NCBI RefSeq assembly: GCF_009495745.1
Contig: NZ_WIDQ01000015.1
Span: 1-64,000 of the forward strand
Reading direction: 5' to 3'
Source of the DNA: Niveispirillum sp. SYP-B3756
Lineage (GTDB): Bacteria; Pseudomonadota; Alphaproteobacteria; Azospirillales; Azospirillaceae
Length of the DNA: 64,000 nt
Made by a program: the position numbers and the translations under genes. Under the pieces are notes generated by a model. It did not search any database, had not been told where the DNA came from, and saw only the letters and a list, made by a program, of their open reading frames with translations. Shown piece by piece: positions 33,343 through 42,308 of this stretch (positions are counted from its first letter, which is position 1; the number at the start of each line of letters is the position of its first letter).

Positions 33343-34938
33343 TTACGGGCGCCGTTTTGCCTTCACCCCGTCCAGAATCGACCGCAACATGGTTTCCCTG
33401 GATGAGATTTCATTGAAACGGGCCTTGGCTTTCAACCGCTGCCCCTCCCGCCATGCCGGGTCATCGGCCCAGCGGCGGGCCAGGGGGATAAAATCGCTGT
33501 AATCGGACAGATGGAAATCCGGGCCGATCACCGTGGCCACATCGCCCGTGGGCAGGCCATGGGCCGGCACCGCGCAGGATAGCGCAAAGGCCGCCGAACT
33601 GCCCCCGCCCAGGCGCGGGGGATTGAGATAGAGGTCGGCCAGCGGCAGGATGGACATCACATCCTCGTCATAGCCATGCAGGCGCGACCGTGCCGCCAGG
33701 GACGGGAAGCGGACAGCCCAATCGTCATCCGCCAGCGGACCGACGAACAGGAAGAACAGGCGCGGTTCCTGCTGGATGGCCTGATCCAGGGCTTCGGCGA
33801 AGGCCGGTGTCACCTCCTGCGCCAGCCGCAGACCGATGATCAGGGTCAGGATGGCATCCGCCGGAACGCCCAGATCCGCCCGGCAGCGCGTCTGCTGTGT
33901 TGGCGGCGGGGCATAGCTGTACTGGATGGGAATCACCTTGTCCGGCGTCAGCCCGCCCAAGGTCAGCGCCGGCCCGTCGGCCGGTGTCAGGGGCCGGGGC
34001 AGGGCCAGAAAGCCCGGCTCGGCCAGGGGCATGTAACTGCCAAACGGGATGGCGACGACATCCAGCAGATCACGGCAGAGATCGGCCACTGGGTTCATGG
34101 TGCCGAAGGCCAGCACCATATCCGGGCGCAGGGCGCGGATATGGGCCAGGGTTGCGGCGGCCTGCGTGGGGCTGGTGAAGCCGGGCGGCAGATGCAGGAA
34201 GGGCACGGGCAGCCGGTTCACTGACAGACTGTCCTGGCCCTGCAATGCCGCGTCCGCCGAACCGACCATGCCGCCCAGGAAGGGCAAATGGGTGCTGACC
34301 GGCCCGTCCGCCGTGTTGATCAGGGCCACCCGACGGCCCAGCCGCAGCACCAGCGTTGACAGGAAATCCAGGATATCCAGCGAGGGCTGGTGCATCCCCT
34401 GCATGAACTGACCGGTAATGACCAGCACCAGATCGCGTTCCCGTTCCGCACGGGGCAGGGGCGGCGGCACGGGCGTTTCCGCCCGGTAGCGGGCCATGAT
34501 CGCCCGCCAGAGCCGCCGCAGCGCCATGTCATGCGCGGCCGGATCGGCCACGGGCAACCGGTTGGACCAGCAGCCGAAAACCACGGCGCGCAGCAGATAA
34601 TCCGCTTGCGCCAGGCTGTGCTGCGGGCTGGCGCTGGCCAGATCGGCGGCGGCGCAGTCCAGCGCCTGTGTCGTGGCGGCCCCGTCCTGCAACAGGTTGG
34701 CGCGCAGCAGCAGCGCCAGGGTCTGCGCCCGACGATTCTCCGGCGGGGGCAATGCCGCCAGCATCTGGGTCACCGGGGCTGGGTCGGCCCCCGCAGCCAG
34801 CGCATCCCGCATCTGTTCCAGCGATTGCTCGCATTGCCGCCACAGGGCGGCGTCGTAAAGCGGCTCTTCCACGCCCGCCGCCAGCGCCTGCCCTAAGTCG
34901 GTGGCTTGATGGGCCAGCTTCTGATCCTGTTCGCGCAT
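33343..34938 (-). CDS. Glycosyltransferase-like protein (GT-B fold), specificity unknown
   Basis: A 531-residue soluble protein. The N-terminal third is helical and Ala/Leu/Gln rich, like a TPR-type scaffold. The rest resembles a GT-B glycosyltransferase: a DLVLVITGQFM strand, then ALRPDMVLAFGTMNPVADLC, a long linker, LTLIIGLRLAQEVTPAFAEAL, FFLFVGP and ADLYLNPPRLGGGSSAAFALSCAVPA, which looks like the donor-nucleotide site with its Pro-Pro-Arg-x-Gly-Gly-Gly loop. The acceptor is unknown. It starts 31 bp after the second metal permease gene on the same strand and could be the last gene of that operon. Confidence 0.6.
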   Translation of the reverse strand: MREQDQKLAHQATDLGQALAAGVEEPLYDAALWRQCEQSLEQMRDALAAGADPAPVTQMLAALPPPENRRAQTLALLLRANLLQDGAATTQALDCAAADLASASPQHSLAQADYLLRAVVFGCWSNRLPVADPAAHDMALRRLWRAIMARYRAETPVPPPLPRAERERDLVLVITGQFMQGMHQPSLDILDFLSTLVLRLGRRVALINTADGPVSTHLPFLGGMVGSADAALQGQDSLSVNRLPVPFLHLPPGFTSPTQAAATLAHIRALRPDMVLAFGTMNPVADLCRDLLDVVAIPFGSYMPLAEPGFLALPRPLTPADGPALTLGGLTPDKVIPIQYSYAPPPTQQTRCRADLGVPADAILTLIIGLRLAQEVTPAFAEALDQAIQQEPRLFFLFVGPLADDDWAVRFPSLAARSRLHGYDEDVMSILPLADLYLNPPRLGGGSSAAFALSCAVPAHGLPTGDVATVIGPDFHLSDYSDFIPLARRWADDPAWREGQRLKAKARFNEISSRETMLRSILDGVKAKRRP

Positions 34939-34969
34939 CGGGCCGCTCCTGATCTGATGCGGACAGGGG

Positions 34970-35935
34970 TTAACCCACGGCCAGCGGTTGTTTCACCTGC
35001 GCCAGCCGGCGGCGGGCCAGCACGCCATAGCGCGGGGCGAACAGGATGGCGACGGCCAGGATCAGGCCGGAAAGCGTGGCAATGCTGCCCGCCGCCCCCA
35101 CCGAATGGTCAAACCCGACCAAAGCCGGCCCGAAAGCCCCCAGCGCATAGCCGCCAATGGCGGCCATGGCCCCTGCCACCAATGACAGGGCAATCTGCGC
35201 CGGCATCCGGTCGCAGAGCAGGCGCGCGGTGGCGGCTGGGCAGATCAGCATGGCGATGACCAGGATCGACCCCACCGCCTCAAACGCCGCAATCGCACAC
35301 AGGGCTGCCAGCGCCACGATGCCATGCTGCACCAGGGCAGAGCGCAGGCCCAGCGTGTCGGCCAGCGCCGGGTCGAAACTCACCAGCGTCAGTTCCTTCA
35401 GGAAAATCAGCACGATGGCCAGACAGAGGGCAAAGACGGCCGCCAGTTGCACCACCTGTCGCGGCAGGCTGGCCCAGGTGCCGGGGTCCAGCAGGCTGGA
35501 CCAGCCGGCAGGCCCGAACCAGAGGATGCCTTCCAACTGGCCGTACAGCACACAATCGGCATCCAGATCGACCTGCCGCGCCGGCCCCTGTTCGATCAGG
35601 ATGACGCCCAGCGCGAACAGGCTGGTGAAGACCACGCCCATGGCGGCCCCTGCCTCCACCTTGCCCAGGCGGCGCACCAGCTCGATCAACAGGCCGGCGG
35701 TGACGGCGGCCACCAGGGCGCCGGTCAGCATGGGCAGCGTGTCGCGCGTGCCAGCCACCAGAAAGCCGGCGACGATGCCGGGCAGCACGGCATGGCTGAT
35801 CGCATCGCCCATCAGGCTTTGCCGCCGCAGCACCAGGAAATTGCCCACCAGCGCACAGGAAAGACAGGCGAACAGGGCCGCCAGCAGGGCCGGCAGGTCG
35901 ACCGACAGAAAGGTTTGGCTATCCGGCAGGGTCAA
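34970..35935 (-). CDS. Metal ABC transporter permease (second permease)
   Basis: A 321-residue inner-membrane permease of the ABC-3 family (ZnuB/MntB/SitD type), with about eight spans. The signature GDAISHAVLPGIVAGF lies near residue 43 and IVLIFLKELTLVSFDPALADTLG near 180, the contact helix for the ATPase. It overlaps the stop of the preceding permease gene by four bases. Two different permeases in one operon is the SitABCD/TroABCD layout, used for Mn2+, Fe2+ or Zn2+. Confidence 0.9.
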   Translation of the reverse strand: MTLPDSQTFLSVDLPALLAALFACLSCALVGNFLVLRRQSLMGDAISHAVLPGIVAGFLVAGTRDTLPMLTGALVAAVTAGLLIELVRRLGKVEAGAAMGVVFTSLFALGVILIEQGPARQVDLDADCVLYGQLEGILWFGPAGWSSLLDPGTWASLPRQVVQLAAVFALCLAIVLIFLKELTLVSFDPALADTLGLRSALVQHGIVALAALCAIAAFEAVGSILVIAMLICPAATARLLCDRMPAQIALSLVAGAMAAIGGYALGAFGPALVGFDHSVGAAGSIATLSGLILAVAILFAPRYGVLARRRLAQVKQPLAVG

Positions 35936-36849
35936 AGCGCCGCCCCCAGGGAGGCGCGCAGCCGGGCGCGGCGCAGCGTGCGGGCCAGCAACCCGCGCGC
36001 CGGGGCGAAAAACAGGCTGGCCATGAAGAAGCAGGAGGCGACCAGCACGATGATGGCCCCCGCCGGCAGGTTCTGGAACCGGGCGGAGAGCAGGGCGCCG
36101 ATGCCGCCGGACAGCCCGCCGATCAGCCCGGCCACCAGCAGCATCAGACCTAGCCGGTCGGTCCAGAACCTTGCGGCGGCGGCGGGCGTGATCAACAGGG
36201 CGATGATCAGCACCAGCCCCACCGTCTGCAACCCGGCCACCGTCACCAGCGTGACCAGTGCCATCAAGCCGAGGTCGAACCGGCCGGTCGGCCAGCCGGC
36301 GGCGCGGGCAAAGCCTTCATCAAAGGCCAGCAGGCGCAATTCCTTGAAAAACAGGGCAACGCCAGCCAGCGCCACCAGGGCCAGCACGGCCAGCGTCGCC
36401 GCTTCCCCGCTGCGCATGGCGGCGGTCTGGCCGAAGATGAAGCCCTTCAGCCCCGCCGCATTGGCGGCCGGCAGAGCCTGCACCACCGACAGCAGCACCA
36501 CCCCCAGCCCGAAGAAACAGGACAGCACCGCCCCGATGGCGGCATCTTCCGGCAGGCGGGTCCAGCGGGTGATGGCCTGGATGCAAGCCACGGCCAGCGC
36601 GCCGCTGAGTGCGGCCCCCAGCAGCAGCAGGGGCAGCGACCGCCCCTCCACCCCCAGCGCCAGCCCGACCAGAAAGGCGATGACGATGCCGGGCAGGGTG
36701 GCGTGGCTCAAGGCATCGCTGACCAGGGCGCGGCGGCGCAGCACCATGAAACAGCCCACCGTGCCGGCGGCGATGCCCAGCGCCGTGGTGCCCGCCAGCA
36801 CCATGGCGGTGTTATGGCCCATGCCGGCGGTGGGCAATGCTTCCATCAT
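35932..36849 (-). CDS. Metal ABC transporter permease (first permease)
   Basis: A 305-residue ABC-3 family permease with SDALSHATLPGIVIAF near residue 45 and LFFKELRLLAFDEGFARAAG near 165. It is a distant paralogue of the downstream permease, so the transporter core is probably a heterodimer. Start and stop overlap both neighbours by four bases (ATPase before it, second permease after it), a tightly coupled operon. Confidence 0.9.
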   Translation of the reverse strand: MMEALPTAGMGHNTAMVLAGTTALGIAAGTVGCFMVLRRRALVSDALSHATLPGIVIAFLVGLALGVEGRSLPLLLLGAALSGALAVACIQAITRWTRLPEDAAIGAVLSCFFGLGVVLLSVVQALPAANAAGLKGFIFGQTAAMRSGEAATLAVLALVALAGVALFFKELRLLAFDEGFARAAGWPTGRFDLGLMALVTLVTVAGLQTVGLVLIIALLITPAAAARFWTDRLGLMLLVAGLIGGLSGGIGALLSARFQNLPAGAIIVLVASCFFMASLFFAPARGLLARTLRRARLRASLGAAL

Positions 36850-37637
36850 GACAGCAGCGACAGGCCGGATGCCCGCTGGCCATAGGCCAGGCGCAGGTTG
36901 GCATCCGTCAGGGTGTCCGCCACCGGCCCGGTGGCGACAAGGGTGCGGTTCAGCATCAGCACATGGTCGAAGGTGGCGGCCACCGTCTGCAGATCATGAT
37001 GCACACAGATGACCGTGCGTCCCTCCGCCTCCAACTCCCGCAGCACAGCCAGGATGGTCTGTTCGGTGGCGGCGTCCACGCCGGCCAGCGGTTCATCCAT
37101 GAAATAAAGCCGCGCTTCCTGGGCCAGCGCGCGGGCCAGGAACACGCGCTGCTGCTGGCCGCCGGAAAGCTGGCCGATCTGCCGGCGGGCATAATCGGCC
37201 ATACCTACCCGGTCCAAGGCTTCCATCCCGGCGCGCTTATGCGCCCCGGTGATGCGCCGGCCCCAGCCGATCATGCCGTAGCGGCCCATGGTCACCACAT
37301 CCAGCGCATTGACGGGGAAATCCCAATCCACGCTTTCCCGCTGCGGCACATAGCCGATCAACCCGCGCTGCTGCGCCAGGGGGCGGCCATAGACCTCCAC
37401 AGTGCCGGCAAGCGGCGTTACCAGCCCCAGCACCGCCTTCAGAAACGTGGATTTGCCGGCCCCGTTGGGGCCGACCACCGCCACCAGCCCGCCGGTGGGG
37501 GCGGTCCAGTTGACATCATGCAGGGCCAGTTGTCGGTGATAGGCGACGGAAAGCCCGCTGACGGACAGCGGGCTGACGCCGGCATCGGCGGGGGGGATGA
37601 AATTGCGGGTGCGCAGCCGTTGCAGCATGGCCCTCAC
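36846..37637 (-). CDS. Metal ABC transporter ATP-binding protein
   Basis: Cytoplasmic ATPase of the Mn/Zn/Fe transporter, 263 residues. Walker A GPNGAGKST near 60, the Q-loop YVPQRESVDWDFPV characteristic of the MntA/SitB/TroB group, signature LSGGQQQR, Walker B LYFMDEPLAGVD, and switch His in VHHDLQTV. The start used is a GTG overlapping the binding-protein stop (GTGA); an ATG three codons on at 37628 is the alternative. Followed by two permease genes with four-base overlaps. Confidence 0.93.
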   Translation of the reverse strand: MRAMLQRLRTRNFIPPADAGVSPLSVSGLSVAYHRQLALHDVNWTAPTGGLVAVVGPNGAGKSTFLKAVLGLVTPLAGTVEVYGRPLAQQRGLIGYVPQRESVDWDFPVNALDVVTMGRYGMIGWGRRITGAHKRAGMEALDRVGMADYARRQIGQLSGGQQQRVFLARALAQEARLYFMDEPLAGVDAATEQTILAVLRELEAEGRTVICVHHDLQTVAATFDHVLMLNRTLVATGPVADTLTDANLRLAYGQRASGLSLLS

Positions 37638-38623
37638 CGTTCCGGTTGTGCCAAGGCCAGCCGGCCCTGGAAGCCGCCTGCCGGCGGCGACCCGCCCAGG
37701 GCGCGGGCCATCAGCGTGACATTATGGTCGATCATGCCGATATAGGTGCCTTCATAGCTGCCGGCAGGCCCCATGGCATCGGAATAAAGCTGACCGCCAA
37801 TGACCACCTTGTGCCCCTTGGCGGCCGCCCCCTGCACCAGGGCCTGGACATTGCGGTCCGAGACGCTGCTTTCCACGAATACCGCCGGGATTCTCCGTGA
37901 TGCCAGCATGGTCACCACGGACTCGATGCGCTGCAGCCCGGCCTCTGACTCGGTGCTGATGCCCTGGATGCCCACCACCGTCAGCCCGTAGGCACGGCCG
38001 AGATAGGAGAAGGCGTCATGCGCCGTCACCAGCACCCGCCGTTCAGCGGGCACGGTGGCCAGCACATCGCGCGCATAGGCGTGCAGCCGATCATATTCTG
38101 CCGCCGCAAGGGCGGTACGGCTGCGATAGGTTTCGGTATTGGCAGGGTAGAGGCTGATCAGCTTGTCACGCACCCCTTCCAGCGCCCGTTTCCACAGCGA
38201 CACATCCATCCAGACATGCGGATCGGGATGGCCCTCCGCCCCTTCCGGGTGCAGCAGCAGGCTGGCGGGCAATGCGCTGGCAGCGGGGTGGACGGGCTTG
38301 CCGCCCGCCGCCAGCTTGTCCAGCGTCTCCGTCATCTTGCCTTCCAGGAACAGCCCGCTTGGGAATACGGCATCGGCGCGCATCATCGCCACGGTGTCGC
38401 TGCGCGTCAGCTTATAGGAATGCGGGTCGATGCCTTCGCCCATCAGGCTGGAGATATCCGCCGTATCGCCCGCCACGGCGCGCAGCAATTCCGCCACTTG
38501 CCCCGTGGTGGCCAGCAGACCGGGCTTGCCGCCCGCCGCCCTTGCCGAGGTCGGCAACAGGCCGGCGGCCCCGGCAAGGGCCAGCAGATGGCGGCGAGAC
38601 AGGGGGGCGCTGCGGCGGTTCAC
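37634..38623 (-). CDS. Metal ABC transporter periplasmic binding protein (cluster A-I)
   Basis: Binding protein that delivers Mn2+, Zn2+ or Fe2+ to the permease. From a GTG at 38623 it has 329 residues, with a Tat-like signal (SRRHLLALAGAAGLLPTSARA). The four usual metal ligands are seen: His in GIDPHSYKLT, His in DPHVWMD, Glu in VFVESSVSDR and Asp in GQLYSDAMG. There is no His-rich loop of the ZnuA kind, which leans toward manganese or broad use. The start was chosen over the upstream Met because that Met would lie within the predicted promoter. Confidence 0.88.
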   Translation of the reverse strand: MNRRSAPLSRRHLLALAGAAGLLPTSARAAGGKPGLLATTGQVAELLRAVAGDTADISSLMGEGIDPHSYKLTRSDTVAMMRADAVFPSGLFLEGKMTETLDKLAAGGKPVHPAASALPASLLLHPEGAEGHPDPHVWMDVSLWKRALEGVRDKLISLYPANTETYRSRTALAAAEYDRLHAYARDVLATVPAERRVLVTAHDAFSYLGRAYGLTVVGIQGISTESEAGLQRIESVVTMLASRRIPAVFVESSVSDRNVQALVQGAAAKGHKVVIGGQLYSDAMGPAGSYEGTYIGMIDHNVTLMARALGGSPPAGGFQGRLALAQPER

Positions 38624-38656
38624 GGTCAGGCTTCGTCCTTGGAATGATTCCAGATT

Positions 38657-38699
38657 ATCATATAAACCGCCCGTTGGCGGGTGCAAGCCGTGGTTTATA
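38657..38699 (-). promoter_or_regulatory. Promoter and inverted-repeat operator of the metal transporter
   Basis: On the minus strand TTGCAC (38686-38681) and TATGAT (38662-38657) are 18 bp apart. A dyad TATAAACC (38661-38668) / GGTTTATA (38692-38699) brackets the -35 and touches the -10, as expected for a metal-sensing repressor (Zur, Mur or MntR type). Which one is not clear from the half-sites. Confidence 0.55.
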
Positions 38700-38737
38700 A
38701 CAGTTCCATGGCTGAAACGGTCGCGGGATGCCTGCGG

Positions 38738-39379
38738 CTATTCGGCATCGTCGGTTCCGGGTTTCGGCTTTCCGCGCCTTCCCACCGTCGGCACGATGGT
38801 CGGATGTTGCATCAGCGCCAGGAAGGGCAGGTCGGAGGGGCGGTTGCCATAGCCATAGGTGGTGGTGAAGGGGCCGTCGCTTTCCAGCAATTCCGCCACC
38901 CGGCGGGCCTTTTCATCGCGCACGCAATTGCCGCCCTGCATATGGCCGGTCAGCACCCCATCGACCGATTCCATCTCCGTCGCCATCAGCCCATCCACCG
39001 GCAGATCGGCCAGCAGGCGCGGCATGTAGAGCGCCAGCGCCCCGGTGGCGACAATCACCCGGTGGCCCTTGTCGGCATGGCGGCGCAGGGCGTTCAGCGT
39101 CGGCGGGTGCCAGCGCAGCCAGCCGGCCAGATCGTCGGCGGCTTGCTGGGCCTTTTCCGCCGGCACGCCCTTCAGGGTGCGGGCCAGCAGGCCGGCCTTC
39201 ACCTGGGTGCGGATATCCCCGCCTTTGCCCCGGCTGGCCCGCATCACGGCGGCGCGCAGCGACCGCACCATGGCAAAGCGCGCCTTGCGCTTGCCCACCA
39301 CCCGTTCCAGGAAGGGCAGCAGGCTGTCGCCGGCAATCAGCGTGCCGTCGAAATCGAATATGGCGATGGCCTTGCTCAT
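38738..39379 (-). CDS. HAD-superfamily phosphatase, subfamily IB
   Basis: A 213-residue cytoplasmic phosphatase-like protein. Motif I is FDFDGTL (Asp nucleophile near residue 9), motif II VATGALALYMPRLL near 120, and motif III GYGNRPSDLPFL near 185; the helical cap between motifs I and II is of the SerB/PSPase-like IB type. Substrate unknown. ATG at 39379 gives the conserved start; a membrane-protein gene lies 25 bp upstream on the same strand. Confidence 0.88.
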   Translation of the reverse strand: MSKAIAIFDFDGTLIAGDSLLPFLERVVGKRKARFAMVRSLRAAVMRASRGKGGDIRTQVKAGLLARTLKGVPAEKAQQAADDLAGWLRWHPPTLNALRRHADKGHRVIVATGALALYMPRLLADLPVDGLMATEMESVDGVLTGHMQGGNCVRDEKARRVAELLESDGPFTTTYGYGNRPSDLPFLALMQHPTIVPTVGRRGKPKPGTDDAE

Positions 39380-39404
39380 GATGCCTGGAACCTGTGAAGC
39401 GGAT

Positions 39405-39842
39405 TCAAAGGGGCAGGCGGCGGCGGATCGCCGCCCCCACCCATGCCCCAACGATAACGCAGAGTGGTGACCACCAGACCGAATCCGGGGTCTCAAAAAT
39501 TTCACCCATCACCCCGGTGAAGGCCAGCAGCGTCAGCACGCCCAGAAACACCGAACTGGCGGTTGATTCTGGGGTCGACAGGCGCAGCCGCAGCCGTTTC
39601 AGCGTCAGCCGCAGGCCGGCATGGGCCAGGAAGGCGGCCAGTGCGCTCATCAGGAACGGCACCAGCGCGCCATCCACCAGATCGGGCACACCATCCCCCC
39701 AGGCAACACTCATCAAGGCGCCGGCCTTCAGCATCAACAGCCAGACCAGCGCATAGAAGATGGCATAGAGCAGGACGCCATTGGCCAGATGGCTGAAAAT
39801 ACGCGCGAGCAGTGTCGCCTCCCCCCGGATAACCCGGCGCAT
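39405..39842 (-). CDS. Small integral membrane protein of unknown function
   Basis: A 145-residue protein with about four hydrophobic segments (GVLLYAIFYALVWLLML; ALVPFLMSALAAFLAHAGL; SSVFLGVLTLLAFTGVMGEIF; PLCVIVGAWVGAAIRR). No family recognised. The frame stays open far upstream through the antisense of the nucleoside hydrolase gene; the Met at 39842 is the last one before the first span. Ends 25 bp before the HAD phosphatase, likely one transcript. Confidence 0.65.
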   Translation of the reverse strand: MRRVIRGEATLLARIFSHLANGVLLYAIFYALVWLLMLKAGALMSVAWGDGVPDLVDGALVPFLMSALAAFLAHAGLRLTLKRLRLRLSTPESTASSVFLGVLTLLAFTGVMGEIFETPDSVWWSPLCVIVGAWVGAAIRRRLPL

Positions 39843-39926
39843 CAAAGCCGGTTGGCGCTTTTCTCTCAAGCCCTTTCCGGGTAAAGGCTGGCATCTGTAT
39901 CGTTCCTGCTGGAAGGACCAAGAATC

Positions 39927-40871
39927 ATGGCGCGCGAAAAGATCATCATTGATACCGATCCCGGCCAGGATGATGCCGTGGCCATGCTGCTGGCCTTCGG
40001 CTCCCCGGAAGAGATTGAGGTGTTGGGCATCACCGCTGTGGCCGGCAATGCGCCGCTGCACCTGACAGAGGTGAATGCCCGCAAGATTTGCGAGCTGGCA
40101 CGCCGCACCGATGTGAAGGTGTTTGCCGGCTGCGACCGCCCGCTGTTCCTGGACCTGCACACCGCCCCAGAAGTGCATGGGGAAACCGGGCTGGACGGCC
40201 CGCATCTGCCCATGCCCACCATGCCCTTGCAGGAACAGCACGCGGTGGATTTCATCATTGAAACGCTGCGCAGCCATGATGCCGGCACGGTGACCCTGTG
40301 CCCGGTGGGGCCGCTGACCAACATCGCCACCGCGCTGACCCGCGCGCCGGATATCGCGCCGCGCATCAAGCAGATTGTGCTGATGGGCGGCGCACAGACG
40401 GAGGGCGGCAACAGCAGCCCGGTGGCGGAATTCAATATTTTCGTTGATCCGCACGCGGCCGATATCGTCCTGCGCTGTGGCGCGCCCATCGTGATGTTCC
40501 CGCTGGATGTGACGCATCAGGTGCTGACCTCCCAGCGGCAGATGGCGCGGGTGAAGGCCATTCCCGGCCCGATCGGGCAGGTGACCTATGAGATGCTGGA
40601 TTTCTATCGCCGCTATGATGAGGCGAAATACGGCACCGATGGCGGTCCGCTGCACGATCCCTGCACCATCGCCTGGCTGCTGAAGCCGGATCTGTTTACC
40701 GGCAAGCTGTGCAATGTGGCGGTGGAGACGGCCAGCCCGCTGACCATCGGCCAGACGGTGGTGGACAAATATATGAAGACCGGCCGCCCAGCCAATGTGC
40801 AGTACATGATGCAGGCCGATGCCGATGGCTTCTTCGACCTGCTGATCGAACGGTTGCTGCGGCTGGTCTGA
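39927..40871 (+). CDS. Inosine-uridine-preferring type nucleoside hydrolase
   Basis: Splits ribonucleosides to base and ribose in salvage. The 314-residue protein has the calcium-binding IIDTDPGQDDAVAM at the N-terminus (family signature DxDxxxDD), ITAVAGNAPL, LCPVGPLTNIATAL, IVLMGGA, and EFNIFVDPHAA with the catalytic-site residues. The C-terminal HDPCTIAWLL supplies the active-site His and Asp. ATG at 39927 fits the family start; GGAAGGACC lies upstream. Divergent from the membrane protein gene by 84 bp. Confidence 0.93.
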   Translation: MAREKIIIDTDPGQDDAVAMLLAFGSPEEIEVLGITAVAGNAPLHLTEVNARKICELARRTDVKVFAGCDRPLFLDLHTAPEVHGETGLDGPHLPMPTMPLQEQHAVDFIIETLRSHDAGTVTLCPVGPLTNIATALTRAPDIAPRIKQIVLMGGAQTEGGNSSPVAEFNIFVDPHAADIVLRCGAPIVMFPLDVTHQVLTSQRQMARVKAIPGPIGQVTYEMLDFYRRYDEAKYGTDGGPLHDPCTIAWLLKPDLFTGKLCNVAVETASPLTIGQTVVDKYMKTGRPANVQYMMQADADGFFDLLIERLLRLV

Positions 40872-40891
40872 TACCAAGGGGCACGTGCCCG

Positions 40892-40933
40892 CGCAAGCCA
40901 AGCTGCCGGAGGCAGCGCCCGGCGATTGAGGGA
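40892..40933. repeat. Dispersed intergenic repeat, copy A
   Basis: A 42-bp element with the core AAGCTGCCGGAGGCAGCGCC (GCTGCC and GGCAGC pair) that recurs at 45663-45704 with only a few changes. Both copies lie just after a gene, start close to an ACCAAGGG, and are followed by a strong hairpin. Confidence 0.7.
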
Positions 40934-40939
40934 AATTGG

Positions 40940-40977
40940 TCATATCAAGAGCCATGATCCATGGCTCTTGATATGAT
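40940..40977. terminator. 16-bp stem hairpin at convergent gene ends
   Basis: CATATCAAGAGCCATG (40941-40956) pairs with CATGGCTCTTGATATG (40960-40975) over a 3-nt loop, between the nucleoside hydrolase and the pentapeptide-repeat gene. No T-run; probably a shared transcript end. Confidence 0.6.
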
Positions 40978-40998
40978 GACACCCCGACGGGATGGCGG

Positions 40999-42153
40999 TC
41001 AGTCTTCCGCCATCCCCTCAGGCAGCACGCAGTTGCGTACGCTGGCGCCCTTGAACAGGCCGTCGGGCACCGCTGTCTTGGTGAAATCCACCCATTCCAC
41101 CGTGGCATCGCGCAGGCGCAGCGGCAGGCTGCCGCCGCCGCGCAGTTCCAGCGGAGTCAGGTCGGCGGCCTCCAGCAGCGCATGGCGCAGCGTCGCCCCC
41201 TCAAAGCCGGCACCGCGCAGATCGGCGCTGGACAGATCGGCATAAGGCAAGTTGGCGCCGTTGAAATCAGCGGCGGCCAGCTTGGCATGGGAGAGCAGGG
41301 CGCCCGACAGGTCGGCGCCCCGGAAGGAGATCGCAGACAGTTCGCGGCCGCGCAGATCAACGCCCTTCATCTTGCGGCCGGTGAAATCCGCCCGCGCGCC
41401 GCTGCGCCCGCCGCTATCCACCCATTCTTCATGCGCGGCCACCAGCCGGTCGATCTCCGCCAGATTGTTCAGATGTTCGGTAAAGGCCGACAGGCCCTGG
41501 AACATGCGCCGCGTCGCGTCATTGACCGTGAAGGTGGCATCCTTGATATCGGCATTGTAAAAATTGGCGCCATCCATATTGGCACCCAGCAGCACCACGC
41601 CTTGCAGGTCGGCCTCGCTGAAATCGGCCTTGGTGAGATTGGCATTGCGCAGATTGACCCCGCGCAGCTTCACCTTGCGCATCACCGCGTCCTCAAGCGA
41701 GGCTTCCTCCATATTGCAGAAGGATAGGTCGGTGACATATTCGCGGCTGATGACGTCGCGCTCCCCCTCGCTGTTGCGGCGATGCATGGTCAGGTTGCCC
41801 ATGCGCATGTCGCTGCCATCCAGCTTGGCCTGGGCCAGATCGGTCTTGTAGAGCCTGGCCCCGCGCAGGTTGGCGCGGGTGAAGTCGCAATGTTTCAGGT
41901 TCGCGCCGATGAACAGGCTGTTGGAAAGATCAGCCTCCCGAAAACCGCACCCTTCCATATCGCATTGCGACAGGTTGCAGGCCAGCAGGATACTCTGGGA
42001 GAGATCAAAACCACGCAGCTTGGTGCGTTCCAGATTGGCCAGCCGCAATTCCAGCCGTTTCCCGTTGCGCTTTTTCAGGAAAAGCGAATGTTGGGCCAGC
42101 AGCAATGTCAGGTTTTGCTTGGAACGGGTGGATGATCCGGAAAGGTCGGTCAT
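40999..42153 (-). CDS. Pentapeptide-repeat protein 1
   Basis: A 384-residue protein with two blocks of pentapeptide repeats (pattern A(D/N)Lxx), expected to form right-handed beta-helices. Block one spans about residues 40-215 (for example ADLSNSLFIGANLKHCDFTRANL), block two about 270-375 (RGADLSGALLSHAKLAAADF). Between them is a non-repeat linker of about 40 residues (NDATRRMFQG ... AAHEEWVDSGGR) that is nearly the same in the paralogue next door, so it is functional. No signal peptide or membrane span. DNA mimicry or gyrase protection is known for some members; no role is shown here. Confidence 0.88.
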   Translation of the reverse strand: MTDLSGSSTRSKQNLTLLLAQHSLFLKKRNGKRLELRLANLERTKLRGFDLSQSILLACNLSQCDMEGCGFREADLSNSLFIGANLKHCDFTRANLRGARLYKTDLAQAKLDGSDMRMGNLTMHRRNSEGERDVISREYVTDLSFCNMEEASLEDAVMRKVKLRGVNLRNANLTKADFSEADLQGVVLLGANMDGANFYNADIKDATFTVNDATRRMFQGLSAFTEHLNNLAEIDRLVAAHEEWVDSGGRSGARADFTGRKMKGVDLRGRELSAISFRGADLSGALLSHAKLAAADFNGANLPYADLSSADLRGAGFEGATLRHALLEAADLTPLELRGGGSLPLRLRDATVEWVDFTKTAVPDGLFKGASVRNCVLPEGMAED

Positions 42154-42308
42154 GATAGCGGTCAGTCAGCCAGCAGAGCATAAAAGCCAGCGCGCAAACT
42201 GAACTCGTATGTGTGCGGTGGCTGGTTAACGCTATCCTGCCGTCTTTTTATAAAAATACAAATAATTAACTTATTAATAGATTTTGGCGTCTTATCATTC
42301 ACCTGTGG
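42154..42308. other. AT-rich gap between the pentapeptide genes
   Basis: 155 bp with an AT-rich core (42240-42295, many A and T runs) that is the promoter region for the first pentapeptide gene. No conserved dyad is evident. Confidence 0.4.
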
